64,000 nt of DNA from contig NZ_PEIB01000008.1 in assembly GCF_004116385.1 (NCBI RefSeq), positions 89,575-153,574 of the forward strand. The letters are read 5' to 3'. Numbering within the stretch: the stretch's first letter is position 1; each line of letters starts with the position of its first letter. Under the pieces are notes generated by a model. It did no database searches. It saw only the letters and a list, made by a program, of their open reading frames with translations, and had not been told where the DNA came from. The position numbers and the translations under genes are program-made. The DNA is from Veronia nyctiphanis. Its GTDB lineage: Bacteria > Pseudomonadota > Gammaproteobacteria > Enterobacterales > Vibrionaceae. Shown here piece by piece: positions 42,083-52,956 of this stretch.

Positions 42083-42667
42083 TTATGCAGACAGGTTCTT
42101 CGCAACGAATTCCCAGTTTACCAGCGCCCAGAAGGCAGCCATGTAGTCAGGGCGAACGTTACGGAAATCGATGTAGTACGCGTGTTCCCACAGGTCAACA
42201 GTCAGCAGTGGTGTTACGCCTTCTTCTGTCAGAGGCGTCGCTGCGTTAGAAGTGTTAACAATGTCCAGCGTGCCGTCTGCTTTTTTCACCAACCAAGTCC
42301 ATGAAGAACCAAAGTTGTTGATTGCAGAATCAGTGAATTTCGCTTTGAAATCGTCGAAAGAACCGAAAGATTTAGCAATAGCGTCAGCCACATCACCTGT
42401 TGGCTCACCGCCGCCATTCGGGCTCAAGCAGTGCCAGTAGAAAGTGTGGTTCCAGATCTGTGCTGCGTTGTTGAATACGCCACCTGTAGAGGTTTTGATA
42501 AGCTCTTCAAGAGATTTGCTCTCAAGCTCAGTACCTTCAACCAGGCCATTTAGCTTAACAACATAAGTGTTGTGGTGTTTACCGTGGTGGTAATCCAAAG
42601 TCTCTGCAGAGATGTGTGGCTCAAGTGCATTTTTTTCGTAAGGCAGAGCAGGTAGTTGAAATGCCAT
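42083..42667 (-). CDS. sodB: Superoxide dismutase [Fe]
   Basis: 194 residues. Metal ligands His26-type in YHHGKHHNTYV, His in WNHTFYWHCL, Asp and His in DLWEHAYYIDF. The pattern NNAAQIWNHTFYW and GSSWTWLV fits the iron enzyme. It converts superoxide to peroxide and oxygen in the cytosol. It is divergent from grxD, the common Vibrionaceae arrangement. Frame intact. Confidence 0.97.
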   Translation of the reverse strand: MAFQLPALPYEKNALEPHISAETLDYHHGKHHNTYVVKLNGLVEGTELESKSLEELIKTSTGGVFNNAAQIWNHTFYWHCLSPNGGGEPTGDVADAIAKSFGSFDDFKAKFTDSAINNFGSSWTWLVKKADGTLDIVNTSNAATPLTEEGVTPLLTVDLWEHAYYIDFRNVRPDYMAAFWALVNWEFVAKNLSA

Positions 42668-42919
42668 TGCTCAGTTCTCCATGATAGATGAGGCTACGCC
42701 TCTGACATTGTTGCTTCCTGTAGATTTGCCAGCATAAAAAATGTGCTGAATATCTACTTATTTGATAACTGTTCGATATTTTAGCAAGTTTTTACTTTAT
42801 TAAAAGCGGAAAATCCAAAAAAGGCGACTAAAATGGCCCTACAGATTTTATGCGTTTTTTTCCGCGCATAACCCAGTTAGAATCATAATAAATCATCAAA
42901 GTTGATGTTCGAGGAAGTA

Positions 42920-43261
42920 ATGGAAACAATTGATAAAATCAAACAGCAAATTTCGGAAAACGCAATTCTTCTTTACATGAAGGGTTCCCCGAAACTGCCA
43001 AGTTGTGGTTTCTCGTCTCAGGCGAGTCAGGCACTGATGGCATGTGGTGAAAAATTTGCTTATGTCGATATCCTGCAAAATCCGGATATCCGCGCGGAAC
43101 TGCCGATTTATGCGCAGTGGCCAACATTCCCGCAGCTTTGGGTTGATGGTGAGCTGGTTGGTGGTTGTGACATCATCCTTGAAATGTTTCAAAAGGGCGA
43201 GCTGCAACCATTGATTAAAGAATCGGCAGAGCGACGCGACCGAGACGCGCAAGAAGATTAA
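42920..43261 (+). CDS. grxD: Monothiol glutaredoxin GrxD
   Basis: 113 residues from ATG 42920, with GAGGAA upstream. The active site is the monothiol SCGFS (about 29-33) after KGSPKLP; the glutathione-binding WPTFPQLWVDGELVGGCDI follows. GrxD carries and transfers 2Fe-2S clusters and works with BolA proteins. Followed by a terminator; divergent from sodB. Confidence 0.96.
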   Translation: METIDKIKQQISENAILLYMKGSPKLPSCGFSSQASQALMACGEKFAYVDILQNPDIRAELPIYAQWPTFPQLWVDGELVGGCDIILEMFQKGELQPLIKESAERRDRDAQED

Positions 43262-43280
43262 TTTTCTTTTTAAATAAGTG

Positions 43281-43309
43281 AAAGCCGCACCATAAGGTGC
43301 GGCTTTTTT
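43281..43309 (+). terminator. Terminator of grxD
   Basis: AAGCCGCACC and GGTGCGGCTT pair around ATAA, followed by six T; also usable by the convergent antiporter gene. Confidence 0.85.
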
Positions 43310-43323
43310 GTATGCAGATAAAG

Positions 43324-44687
43324 CTATAGCACCATTGCAGCAATCCAACCAAAGACGATGAGTGGCATGTTGTAGTGGATAAAGGTCGGCACAACAGTAT
43401 CCCAGATGTGGTCGTGCTCACCATCAGCGTTCAAGCCAGATGTTGGGCCGAGTGTTGAATCAGACGCCGGAGAGCCAGCATCACCCAACGCCGCAGCGGT
43501 GCCAACCAAGGCTACGGTTGCCAGAGGAGAAAAGCCAAACGCGATTGCAAGCGGGACGTAGATGGTTGCAATGATCGGGATGGTTGAAAAAGAAGAGCCA
43601 ATACCCATAGTGACCAAAAGGCCCACAACTAGCATCAATAATGCCGCCAAGGGTTTGTTGTCGCCAATAATATCGGCCAGAGAACCGACCAATGTTTCCA
43701 CACCGCCTGTTGCTTTCATTACAGCGGCAAAACCTGCGGCGGAAATCATGATAAAACCAATCATCGCCATCATATGAACACCTTTTGTGAACACATCCTG
43801 CGTTTCAGACCACTTGATCACACCGCCAAAGGTGAACACCATAAACCCGACGAGGGCGCCAACAATCATGGAGCCCGTGTAGAGTTGTACGCCGAGGGCT
43901 GCGCAAATCGCTAAAATAGCAACACGGAGGTGTTTTGGGTTTTGCTGCTCGTATTGTTCTTGTGCGCTATTCGACTGATTCTTTTCGACATATTGCCTTG
44001 GTTGTTTGTACGTCAAAAAGACAGCAATCAACAGACCGACAACCATCCCCAGAGCAGGTAGAAGCATTGCAGTAAGCACATCGCTACCAACAACATCCAG
44101 CCCATTGTCATGGAGGTTTTTAAGCAGAATATTGTTGAGAAAAATGCCGCCAAAACCGACAGGTAACACCATATAAGGCGTGATAAGACCGAATGTCAGC
44201 ACGCAAGCCACCAATCGTCTGTCAAGGTTCAAACGATTGAATACATCAAGCAAAGGCGGAATAACAATAGGGATGAATGCAATATGTATTGGAATGAGAT
44301 TTTGTGACGAGATTGCTAGCAGGCCAAGCAATACAAGAACCGAGTATTTCACTGCCATGGATGCGCTTTGGCTGTCTTCACCTTTAAGCTTGCGAACAAC
44401 AACATTCGCCAGTTGATCTGTAATGCCAGAGCGGCTGATCGCCACTGCAAATGTGCCCAGCATGGCATAACTGAGCGCAATGGTTGCGCCGCCACCTAGC
44501 CCACCTTCAAAGGCTGAAATGGTCTCTGTGATACTCAGACCACCAAGTAAGCCGCCCAGCACGGCACTGAATGTCAGTGCGACAACGACATTTACCCGCA
44601 TTAGGGCTAACGCCAGCATCACACATACAGAAATGACAACAGGTTCATCAACTTTTCCTTCTCTGAAATCTCGCGCTGATTAGTCAT
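43324..44687 (-). CDS. Na+/H+ antiporter family protein (NhaC-like ion transporter superfamily), one frameshift near start
   Basis: About 454 residues after repair, with some eleven membrane helices. Characteristic segments are [36 protein letters not shown] and the C-terminal [20 protein letters not shown]. Proposed ATG 44687 gives MTNQREISE; one base appears missing within 44657-44663, after which [21 protein letters not shown] continues into the main frame. If that repair is wrong, translation may begin at an internal start near 44622. The family exports Na+ in exchange for H+ or carries amino acids; the substrate is not certain. Confidence 0.8.
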
Positions 44688-44763
44688 ATTTATTCGGCGA
44701 GCATCACATTTTGATGGAATTATCGTATTTGTCGAGTGGGATTTTAGTTTTTGTGCAGAAGGT

Positions 44764-44788
44764 AAAAGGCCAGCGGATGCTGGCCTTT
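44764..44788 (-). terminator. Terminator of volA1
   Basis: AAAGGCCAGC and GCTGGCCTTT pair perfectly around GGAT, just after the lipase gene on the minus strand. Confidence 0.8.
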
Positions 44789-44802
44789 GAGACAACTACA
44801 AT

Positions 44803-47325
44803 TTAGTTTTCAGCTAAAATACTTGTTTCAACCGGAAGCGGCTCATCGGTGATAAACGCAGCCAACGTTTTCTGGCTTGCAGCCGATGTCACACCGAGGC
44901 CAGATATTATTGCGGAGTGAGCAGAGTCTGGCGCGTCACCCGCAAAGTTGAACAAGTTTTTCGTCTGATCTGTATGTGGGTTTGCCTTGGAAACAAAATT
45001 ATCAATGCCAAGTTGTTTCGCAAGGGGTTTCGTTCCTGCAATCGGCCATACTTCATTGGGGACAGTGTTGTCGCCTTCAGAAAGCATCATTAGTGTGGGC
45101 AAATTGTCGAAAACACCTTCTTTCTCTGTGCTTAGCGGAGCATGCTGCTCAAGGCCTGCAAAGTTAATAGGGTCAACTGAATCGATAACCGTTTGACTAG
45201 CGAATTTAAATGGCTGGAAGATCTTGGACTCCAATGCTCTTACTAAACCAGCGAGCTCTTGATTATTCTGCGCCTGTTTTTGCAACTCTAAATAGCATTG
45301 AGTTGCTCTTGTTTTGGGATCAAAACTACCACAGTTATTGATTGTAAAATCTCGATATATCTCACTTTTTTCACTAGCAAGCATGTGTTTAATCATTGGG
45401 CCAAAGCTATTTGAACCAAACAGAAGCTCAGTAATTGCACCGCCTGAGTTAGCGATAGCCATTTTCGAGAAACTGAATATTTTGTCAGCTTGCTCGTTGC
45501 CCAATGTTTTATTCGCGATTGCGACAGACGAAACGCCAGTAATGCCACCCATCGAGTGACCAAAAAAGACTGGATCTGTCGACGTATCAATCTTATTAAA
45601 TTCAGTATTTGATAAGTCGTTGATTGATGCTGAAAGAGAAGCTCTCAGGCCAATATTATCAATAACACTTTGACGCAGATTATCGCGTGCGACTGGCAAG
45701 TGCTTGAGGTTAAGGAAAACGGTCGGATCGATGTTTGCGGAGATCTCCCCGTTTGCAAGACTTCGCTCACCATGGAGTGGCTGATCAATGACGATCAAGG
45801 CCATTTGCTTACCCATATTCTGGGCGTGTTTAAGCAAGAATGTCGCTATTGTGTATGCATTCTCTTTCGATGAAGTTATTCCGTGTTGATAAACCACCAA
45901 TGGAAGACTATCTAAAGAGGCATTCTCTGGAGTGAACAATAAAAATGGAACTTTTTCCAAAGATCTTACTTTTGGCAGCGGACTATATCGAGAAATCTCC
46001 CTTTCTGAATCTAACTGCTTACCGTTAGAAAGAGTAATACTTTTTCCAACCAACGCTGTGATTAACTTCTGTTGAACACCTTTATTTTCTTGTAGTTGGT
46101 TAATATCATCTAACGTTATTGTTTCGTCTGCTTTCATGATTGCAGCGATGATGAGTTGTTTGTCCAGCAATGAACCATTTTTCAAAACATTGCCGAGTTT
46201 AGCGAGGCTTGGGCTTGCCGACTTGAAGACAGAGCTTTTGAACTTATCGGTATCTTTGCTCAAAAAGTAGGGGAGTGAAACTGTACCTTTCGTAATATTA
46301 ATCGGTAGTTTAGCGCTGCCGCCTTCACCATTAACGATGCTGTTGAGAAGAGAATTCACAATCAGAACCGAATCCTCACTTCCAGCGACTACGAACTTTT
46401 TAAATTTATCACTATCCTCTGAAAACGCAGTGAGGATACCCTCTGTTTTATCTACGGTTATATTAAAGGCTTTCTCTGAGGCCAGTGCATCTTGAACCCC
46501 ATCGCCCCATCCGGCTCCCAAGTCTCCGTTTTTGCCTATGGTTTTAGCGATCGCGGCTTTAGTCGCCTCGATAACTGACCCAACAGACTCAGTCGCAAAC
46601 CAACTCGAATAAATAATATCTTGTGCTCGGAATTCCGCACTATTTGAAGCCAGCAGTTGTTCGCTGATGTGAACAATCGGTTGTGCGTCTTTTAGCTGAG
46701 CAATGGGCGTCGGCAGTGACGATTTCAATGTCGCGTAAGACTGTGACATACCAACAGGCTTGCCATTCTCGTCTTTTAATTCATTGGTCACTGCAAACAT
46801 ATAGTTGCTGCTCGGGTCGAGCGGTTTGAGCGGTTGCGCAACAAGTGTATCTTCGCTAACCAAGGTGAGGATATAGTCCACGCCTTGTTCGAGTTCCTTT
46901 CCAAATGTGGCGTTTTTGATGGAATCAGAAACGTTGACTTCAATTAGCCGGAAAGCTCGCGTACTCAGTGAGGCTTGATTAAGCTTTTTACCCGCAAATT
47001 CAATCGCGATTGGCGTTGTTACCCCCCAGCCATCGGTACTGTTCATTGCGACTACTGGGTTATCAATTTCGTGAGAGGCGCCGTCAGCAACAGGGAGACT
47101 CAATGTACCGTCGGTTTTGTCCATCAACAAAAATGACGGAACTGGCACGGCTTTTTTGTCGCTCAACAAATCAAAGGCGACTTTAGTTTCTGCTTTCAGA
47201 CTCTCGGTGATGTACGTTTCGGTTTGTTTACCGGTTACTGTCGATTCTGTACCGCAGGCAGCAAGACCAATAGAAGCTGCAACCATCAGAGCGATAAGTT
47301 TTTTGTTCATATTACGTTGTTTCAT
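44803..47325 (-). CDS. volA: VolA-type surface lysophospholipase lipoprotein, copy 1
   Basis: 840 residues from ATG 47325 (another ATG at 47310 is possible). A signal peptide ends in SIGLAAC, lipidated Cys about 24, so an outer-membrane lipoprotein. The C-terminal half is an alpha/beta hydrolase: oxyanion-loop YQHGITSSKENAY (about 480), IDQPLHGERSL, nucleophile elbow FGHSMGGITG (Ser about 591), acid in LSEGDNTVPNE and His in DSAHSAI. This matches VolA of Vibrio cholerae, a surface lipoprotein that cuts lysophosphatidylcholine to free a fatty acid for FadL. It lies 27 bases downstream of fadL copy 1 and ends at a terminator, so the two form an operon. Intact frame. Confidence 0.88.
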   Translation of the reverse strand: MKQRNMNKKLIALMVAASIGLAACGTESTVTGKQTETYITESLKAETKVAFDLLSDKKAVPVPSFLLMDKTDGTLSLPVADGASHEIDNPVVAMNSTDGWGVTTPIAIEFAGKKLNQASLSTRAFRLIEVNVSDSIKNATFGKELEQGVDYILTLVSEDTLVAQPLKPLDPSSNYMFAVTNELKDENGKPVGMSQSYATLKSSLPTPIAQLKDAQPIVHISEQLLASNSAEFRAQDIIYSSWFATESVGSVIEATKAAIAKTIGKNGDLGAGWGDGVQDALASEKAFNITVDKTEGILTAFSEDSDKFKKFVVAGSEDSVLIVNSLLNSIVNGEGGSAKLPINITKGTVSLPYFLSKDTDKFKSSVFKSASPSLAKLGNVLKNGSLLDKQLIIAAIMKADETITLDDINQLQENKGVQQKLITALVGKSITLSNGKQLDSEREISRYSPLPKVRSLEKVPFLLFTPENASLDSLPLVVYQHGITSSKENAYTIATFLLKHAQNMGKQMALIVIDQPLHGERSLANGEISANIDPTVFLNLKHLPVARDNLRQSVIDNIGLRASLSASINDLSNTEFNKIDTSTDPVFFGHSMGGITGVSSVAIANKTLGNEQADKIFSFSKMAIANSGGAITELLFGSNSFGPMIKHMLASEKSEIYRDFTINNCGSFDPKTRATQCYLELQKQAQNNQELAGLVRALESKIFQPFKFASQTVIDSVDPINFAGLEQHAPLSTEKEGVFDNLPTLMMLSEGDNTVPNEVWPIAGTKPLAKQLGIDNFVSKANPHTDQTKNLFNFAGDAPDSAHSAIISGLGVTSAASQKTLAAFITDEPLPVETSILAEN

Positions 47326-47352
47326 GGTGTGTTTTTCCAAAGCGTCTGATGG

Positions 47353-48594
47353 TTAGAAGGTGTAGTTGGCCTGTAAGCCAATCACAGTGGCTGAGCCAGA
47401 AGCCGTGAAGTTGCGTTCCGCAAGCTGTGCGCTGCCACGCTCTTTGAACTCACTTTCTTTACTGGCGATGTATGCGATACCGGCATCGACAGAAAGCTTT
47501 GGTGTGTATTGATAGGTTGCTCCGGCGGAGTACCAAAAGCGGTCGGTATCTGGGATGCTCAGTGTGGACCTACCAGCCTGTTCGTCGAAGGCGAGTCCAG
47601 CACGTAATGTCCAGTCATTATTTAACGTATAGGTTGAGCCGAATGACCAACGAATAGCGTCATCGTATTTTTCTGATTTTTCGAAACATACGCCATTGCC
47701 TTTATCACACTGGCTGCTGGTGGCTTTAAGCTCTTTGAAGGCGCTCCAGTCAGTCCACATCACGCTGTAGTGAACTGCCCATGCTGGATCGAGTTGTTGG
47801 AAGCCTGAAAACTCAATCACGGCTGGCAGCTCGATATTCAGATCAGCATTGACCTTACCGCCCCTGGTTACTGACTTTCCTGCATGGTCTGTAAAATCAC
47901 CATCTTTGAATTTGAGGTGAACAGGAGAGCGGTAAGACAGGCCAAAGCGAATATCTTTATCGACTTCGTAGAGAGCACCGATGTTGTAACCAAGGCCCAA
48001 TGTGCTGCCTTCCATGGTAATCATTTTTGCAGCGGGGTTTGCTGGGTTTAATTCACCAAAATGGCGGTTCAGTGTTGCCATGGCATAGACAATGTCGAGG
48101 CCGGCACCAAGGCTAAGGTTGCTGTTCACCTTGTAAGCGATGGCTGGGTTGAGGTTCACGCTGGTCAGGTTAGTGTCACCTGCCATATAGCCTGTCAGGA
48201 AAGTATCGGAGTAATCGGTACCCACACCATATACGGTATATAAGCCAACTCCGGCAGAAAACTTATCATCAACAGGGGCGACCAAATAGCTGGCTGGCAC
48301 AACAGGAGAGGGAGCAACATTGTTGGCGGTTTGCTGGTTTGTATTGTCGGTGACATTGATATCGGTGAGTACACCGTGAATGGCACCTGAAAATTGTATC
48401 TGATCGAACTTAGTCATTGATGCCGGGTTACGTGCCATTACTGAGGCATTATCCGTCATAGCGGCTTCGCCTGCGAATGCGCGACCGAGGCCGGATGCAG
48501 AATGTTCTGAGACCTGAAAACCAGCACTGTGTGCTTGGGTGGAAATGAGAGCGATGGTTGTTGCTAAAAGACTTCTTTTCATGATGCGAGACAT
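47353..48594 (-). CDS. fadL: FadL long-chain fatty acid outer-membrane transporter, copy 1
   Basis: 413 residues with a cleavable signal peptide (cut after AHS, before AGFQV). Hatch motif ASVMARNPASM near residue 55, then a beta-barrel of alternating hydrophobic strands ending in the outer-membrane sorting Phe (LQANYTF). FadL binds and passes long-chain fatty acids through the outer membrane. Promoter region holds a FadR-like site at 48698-48714. It starts at ATG 48594 after GAGG and is followed directly by volA copy 1. Confidence 0.92.
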   Translation of the reverse strand: MSRIMKRSLLATTIALISTQAHSAGFQVSEHSASGLGRAFAGEAAMTDNASVMARNPASMTKFDQIQFSGAIHGVLTDINVTDNTNQQTANNVAPSPVVPASYLVAPVDDKFSAGVGLYTVYGVGTDYSDTFLTGYMAGDTNLTSVNLNPAIAYKVNSNLSLGAGLDIVYAMATLNRHFGELNPANPAAKMITMEGSTLGLGYNIGALYEVDKDIRFGLSYRSPVHLKFKDGDFTDHAGKSVTRGGKVNADLNIELPAVIEFSGFQQLDPAWAVHYSVMWTDWSAFKELKATSSQCDKGNGVCFEKSEKYDDAIRWSFGSTYTLNNDWTLRAGLAFDEQAGRSTLSIPDTDRFWYSAGATYQYTPKLSVDAGIAYIASKESEFKERGSAQLAERNFTASGSATVIGLQANYTF

Positions 48595-48697
48595 GAATCC
48601 TCACTGCGTTAATTATGTCGTTTTATGAAACGAGATTTATTTTTATGTGATTTTGTTCTGTAAAACGGCGCGTAGCTTACCACTATTCTCATCATTG

Positions 48698-48714
48698 AAC
48701 TGGTCGGATCATAA
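48698..48714. promoter_or_regulatory. FadR-like half operator upstream of fadL copy 1
   Basis: AACTGGTCGGATCATAA has a perfect left half of the FadR consensus (AACTGGTCNGA) and a degraded right half. It lies about 105 bases upstream of the fadL start, so a direct FadR role is plausible but weaker than at fadH. Confidence 0.5.
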
Positions 48715-48800
48715 GTGATTCATTGTCAGCGGGGGGAATTAATCAAATTGACAGGCTGAAGGCAGGAAAATGCTCATTTAGATTATCAATGGCATTTGAA

Positions 48801-48822
48801 GAGGGTCACGAGAGTGACCCTC
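48801..48822 (-). terminator. Hairpin after volA2
   Basis: GAGGGTCAC and GTGACCCTC pair perfectly around GAGA, 21 bases beyond the lipase stop codon on the minus strand; the T tail is poor. Confidence 0.6.
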
Positions 48823-48842
48823 TCACTCACATGTGGAGTTAT

Positions 48843-51412
48843 CTATTCTAGGACAGGAACTACAGGTAAAGCTTCTGAGACTTTATTGTTGTTCTTGATC
48901 TGGATGTTGTTATTACCTCCGAGGAATTGCCCCATCTGTGCCTGCATTTCTATTGTATGCAAATAGTCGTTTGGAATGGCGGTGTTAGGCACTTGGAAAT
49001 TTTCATCACTGCTGGGCGCAATGAACGAGCTATGTTTACCTCCACTGTTAAATTTGACGAAAAGCTTACTGCCTGGAACCACCTTCATTTCCCCCTCAGC
49101 AATTGTTTGGCTATCAACAGTTATCAAAGACATGAGAGCTGCCATCGGCGTTGTGCCTGCCAGAGGAGCTGCCGGGTATGAACTGTTTGGCACGGTATCG
49201 TCGCCTTTAACCTGTTGCATGAGTATAGGTAGATTGCTAAGCACAGGAGTGCCGTCGGCGTTTTTTAGCTGAATCATGTTTATTGGATCAATGCTATCAA
49301 GTACCGTTTGCGTTGCAAAAGTAAACTGATCAAAGGCTGTATTCAATCCTTTAAGCAGAGGTGCCAAGGGGGAGCCGTCTACACTTGCTGAAGTCTCAAA
49401 TAAATTGAATAAGCATACCGCAGGGTTGGGTTTGTTTTGGCATGTAGCAACATTTGCATTGGCGAAATTAACATAGTCTGGACTTTGAGCTGATGCCAAT
49501 GTGTGTTTGACAAACGGACCAAAGAAATCCGAGGTCAAAATCAGGTTGGCTATATTACCACCTGAGTTTGCAATTCCAGCCCGCGAAAATGTGAACAGAT
49601 TGTCTACTTGAGTATCGCCGACTGATTGATTCGCCACTGATACCGCGCTCATTCCTGTAATACCGCCTAGTGAATGACCAACAAACGCCGGGGCTGTATT
49701 GTCTAAAACACCCTCAAGTATTGTCCCTTGCAGAGCACCAAGTGCATTGGAATAGCTCAGGGCTGCCCTTAATCCAACTGTATCGAGAATACTTTGGCGA
49801 AGGTTATCTCGCGCAACCATTAGATATTCAAGGTTGAGAAATGCTGTAGGTGAGGTACTTGTCGTTGAACCATAAGTTGATGATAAACTCCGCTCGCCGT
49901 GGAGGGGTTGATCAATGGCAATAAGCAGCAAATTTTTGCCTGTGGCTTTTGCGGTATTAATGAGCATTGGTGCAAACGCGTAGGCATTTTCCTTTGCAGA
50001 GGTTATTCCATGTTGGTAGATGACTAGCTGCATGGGCACGTTAGGTATCGGGGTAGTGGCCTTAAAGAGTATGAAATTCAGCGTTTCCAGAGATTTTAGT
50101 TTTGGAATAAAGCTGTATTGAGACATTTGTCGTGCGCTATCAACTTTTGAACTGTCAAGTTTTGATAGTTCAATACCTACCAATTTAAACGCTTCCTGTG
50201 GGTCACTTAGTTTCGTTGGGTCAATACCCTTTTCTACAAGTTGTTTAGCGATAAATGCTTTCTGTAAGGAGTCTGATCCATTCAAGAGCGACGAAACAAT
50301 GGCAATGCTTGGCATAGCCGATTCAAACGTTGTTTTGTTCCAGCTTGATTCTGCTTTTTCAAGGAAATAAGGCAGAGAAACATGCCCTTTAGCAACACTA
50401 ATTTCTGTACCCGGTGTCGTCGTGGTTAATGAATTATATGCAGATAGCAGAGCTGTCCGATTATCGTTAGCTTCATTATCAATATACTTTGAAAAGGCAG
50501 CGCTATTTTGCAGACTGATTTCGTACGGATCAGCAGAAGTGGGCGGATTAACTTTATATGCGTCAGATAAGTTTAGTGAGTTAGGGTTGGCACCGTCTTT
50601 CCATATGGCTGAAAAGTCACCACTGGCTATTCCTGCGGATATGGCAAGTTTTGTTCTCGCCGAGATTGTGCCGACAGATTGCGTCGTAAACCAGCTCGAG
50701 TAAACAATGTTTTCAACACTTATCACGTTTTGCCTAGCAAGCATCTTTTCTGTGAGATGGACTCGAGTCTGGATTTGTCTCAAAGTATCAGATTCTAATG
50801 GTACGGAAAGCTGTGACTTGACGAGCGCATAGCTCTGAGTCATTCCTATCGCTTTGTTATTGATATCTTTTAGCTGATTACTTACTGCAAACATATACTG
50901 ACTGTTGGGAAGTAATGGTTTTAGAAGTTTTACTACCAATAAGTCTCTGTTTTTTATCCATACGGTGAAATCTTCACCTAACTTCAATTCTTTTTCGAAT
51001 ACAGGAGCAGTTAAAGTCGGTGGGCCTGTGACTTTGACCATCTTAAAAATATCTGCATCATCTACTTTTACTAAGTCATCTGAAGTCTCAGGCAGTAAAG
51101 ATTTGCCAGAGAATTCGATAGTTATATCTGTCGTTGTTCCCCATCCGTCTGCACTATTCATGGCGACTCTAGGTTCGTCGGTTCTGTTTCATCTGTTACA
51201 TTTAGGCTTCCGTCTATCGCATCCATAGCGATGAAAGAGGGGACTTGAATGCTTATCTCGTCGCTAAGCAGATCGAATGCGACCTTTGTGTCAGCTTTTA
51301 CACTTTCAGAGATATAACTTTCGTTTTGGGTACCTGAGAGGGATGTGTCTTCACCGCAGCCAACCAAATTGAGTGAAATGGCAACAATAAGGACAATAAG
51401 GTTTTTTTTCAT
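48843..51412 (-). CDS. VolA-type surface lysophospholipase lipoprotein, copy 2, one frameshift
   Basis: 856 residues after repair. ATG 51412 begins MKKNLIVLIVAISLNLVGC, lipidated Cys 19. One base is missing near 51181; restoring it reads TEPDEPRVAMNSADGWGTTT, which parallels NPVVAMNSTDGWG in copy 1. Hydrolase elements: YQHGITSAKENAY, IDQPLHGERSL, nucleophile elbow VGHSLGGITGM, acid in VKGDDTVPNS, His in GGKHSSFIAP. All triad residues are present. It follows fadL copy 2 by 42 bases and is paired with it. The shared architecture with copy 1 along the full length shows tandem duplication followed by divergence. Confidence 0.86.
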
Positions 51413-51454
51413 GTACGTATTTTCCATAATGTAATCTCCAAAGTCCTTGTATTG

Positions 51455-52713
51455 TCAGAATGTATAGTTGCTTGAAGGCCAACAATGATTGCTGAGCCTT
51501 TGGCTGAATAATTGTACTCAGGAAGCGCTGTATTCAGCCTTTCGTTGAAGTCTCCTGATTTGCTTGAAACATAACTTAGGCCGCCATCTACGGAAAGGGA
51601 TGCAGACACTTGATAGGTCGCTCCAGCTGAGTACCAGAATCTGTCAGTGTCAGGAATGCTGAGGGTTGATTCCCCTGCTTGTTCGTCGAGTGCAAGCCCT
51701 GCTCTTAATGTCCAGGTATCATTCAGCGAATAAGTTGTTCCTGCTGACCATCGCAAAGCGTTATCGTATTTCTCAGTTTTGCTGAAACAGACGCCATTAG
51801 CATCGTCTTTTGTACACTGTGCGCTTGTGGCTTTCAGTTCTTCAAAAACACTCCACTCTGTCCAGAGTACGCTGTAGTGAAGTGCCCATGAAGGGTTAAG
51901 CTGATGAAAACCAGATAGTTCAGCGATTGCGGGCAATTCAATGTTTAGTTCCCCTTTGACCTTGCCCCCACCTTCTACAACACGTCCACCCGGTGCATAG
52001 TCAGTAAACTCTCCGTCTTTGAACTTCAGCTTGACGGGTGAGCGGTATGAAGCGCCAAAGCGAGTATTCTCGTCTACTTCATATAAAGCGCCTATATTCC
52101 AGCCAAAAGACCATGTTTTACCTTCCATGGAGATAAGCTTGTCAGTTTCAGGCCCTGTAAAAAGAGCTAATTGACCGAAGTGGCGATTGAGCTCTGCAAT
52201 GGCATACACAACGTTTAACCCAGCACCGATACTCAATTTTTCGTCGACTTGATAAGCAATCGCAGGATTTAAATTGACTGACGTCAGTGCAGTGTCGCCA
52301 GCCATATAACCCGTCGCAAAGTCATCGGGATAGTCAGTGCCTACGCCATATACGGTATAAAGCCCTATACCTGCTGAAAACTCATCCGATATCGGAAAAA
52401 CTGCGTAACTGGCAGGAATAAAAGCGTCAGGTGCAACGTTATTGGCTGTCTGTTTATTGTTGTTGTCCGTAACGTCAATGTTCGGGAAGACTGCATGCAG
52501 TGCAGCAGAAATTTGCGTATTTTCAACTTGTGTCATCGTCGATGGATTTCGTGCCATGGTTGATGCATTGTCGGTCATAGCCGCTTCACCAGCATAGGCT
52601 CGCCCAAGCCCAGATGCTGAGTGTTCAGCAACCTGAAACCCTGCTGCATGCGCTTGAGTGGAGAGCAATGCGGCAATACCGGTTAACATAGTTCCTTTAC
52701 TAATGCGGGACAT
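51455..52713 (-). CDS. fadL: FadL-family transporter, copy 2, frameshift at last residues
   Basis: 419 residues after repair. Signal peptide cut after AHA before AGFQV. Hatch ASTMARNPSTM. Strand pattern and inserts closely follow copy 1, including SIPDTDRFWYSAGATYQ and the Cys-containing loop CTKDDANGVCF. One base is missing near 51466; restoring it gives LQATYTF and the normal terminal Phe, stop at 51455. Without repair the frame runs past the end into the lipase leader. No CTGGT-type FadR site is visible upstream. Confidence 0.9.
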
Positions 52714-52922
52714 ACAGCCTCACTTACTTCTTGTGATACATGGGAGGGTGTGGCACCACCTTTATGCATATGAAATATAATTAATAAAACTCATTAATCA
52801 GTTACATAGGATTGTGATGATGCTTGTTAATAACTTAGATTTACTGGAAGGAAAGTCATGTTGATAAATGAGACTTATCGGTATTTGAAGGTAAGGCATT
52901 TATGAAGTGTCAAAAATGAAAC

Positions 52923-52949
52923 AAAAAGGCCAGCTTAATGCTGGCCTTT
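52923..52949 (-). terminator. Terminator after volA3
   Basis: AAAGGCCAGC and GCTGGCCTTT pair around TTAA; almost the same stem as the terminator at 44764-44788, which fits duplication of the whole cassette. Confidence 0.8.
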
Positions 52950-52956
52950 CATGTAT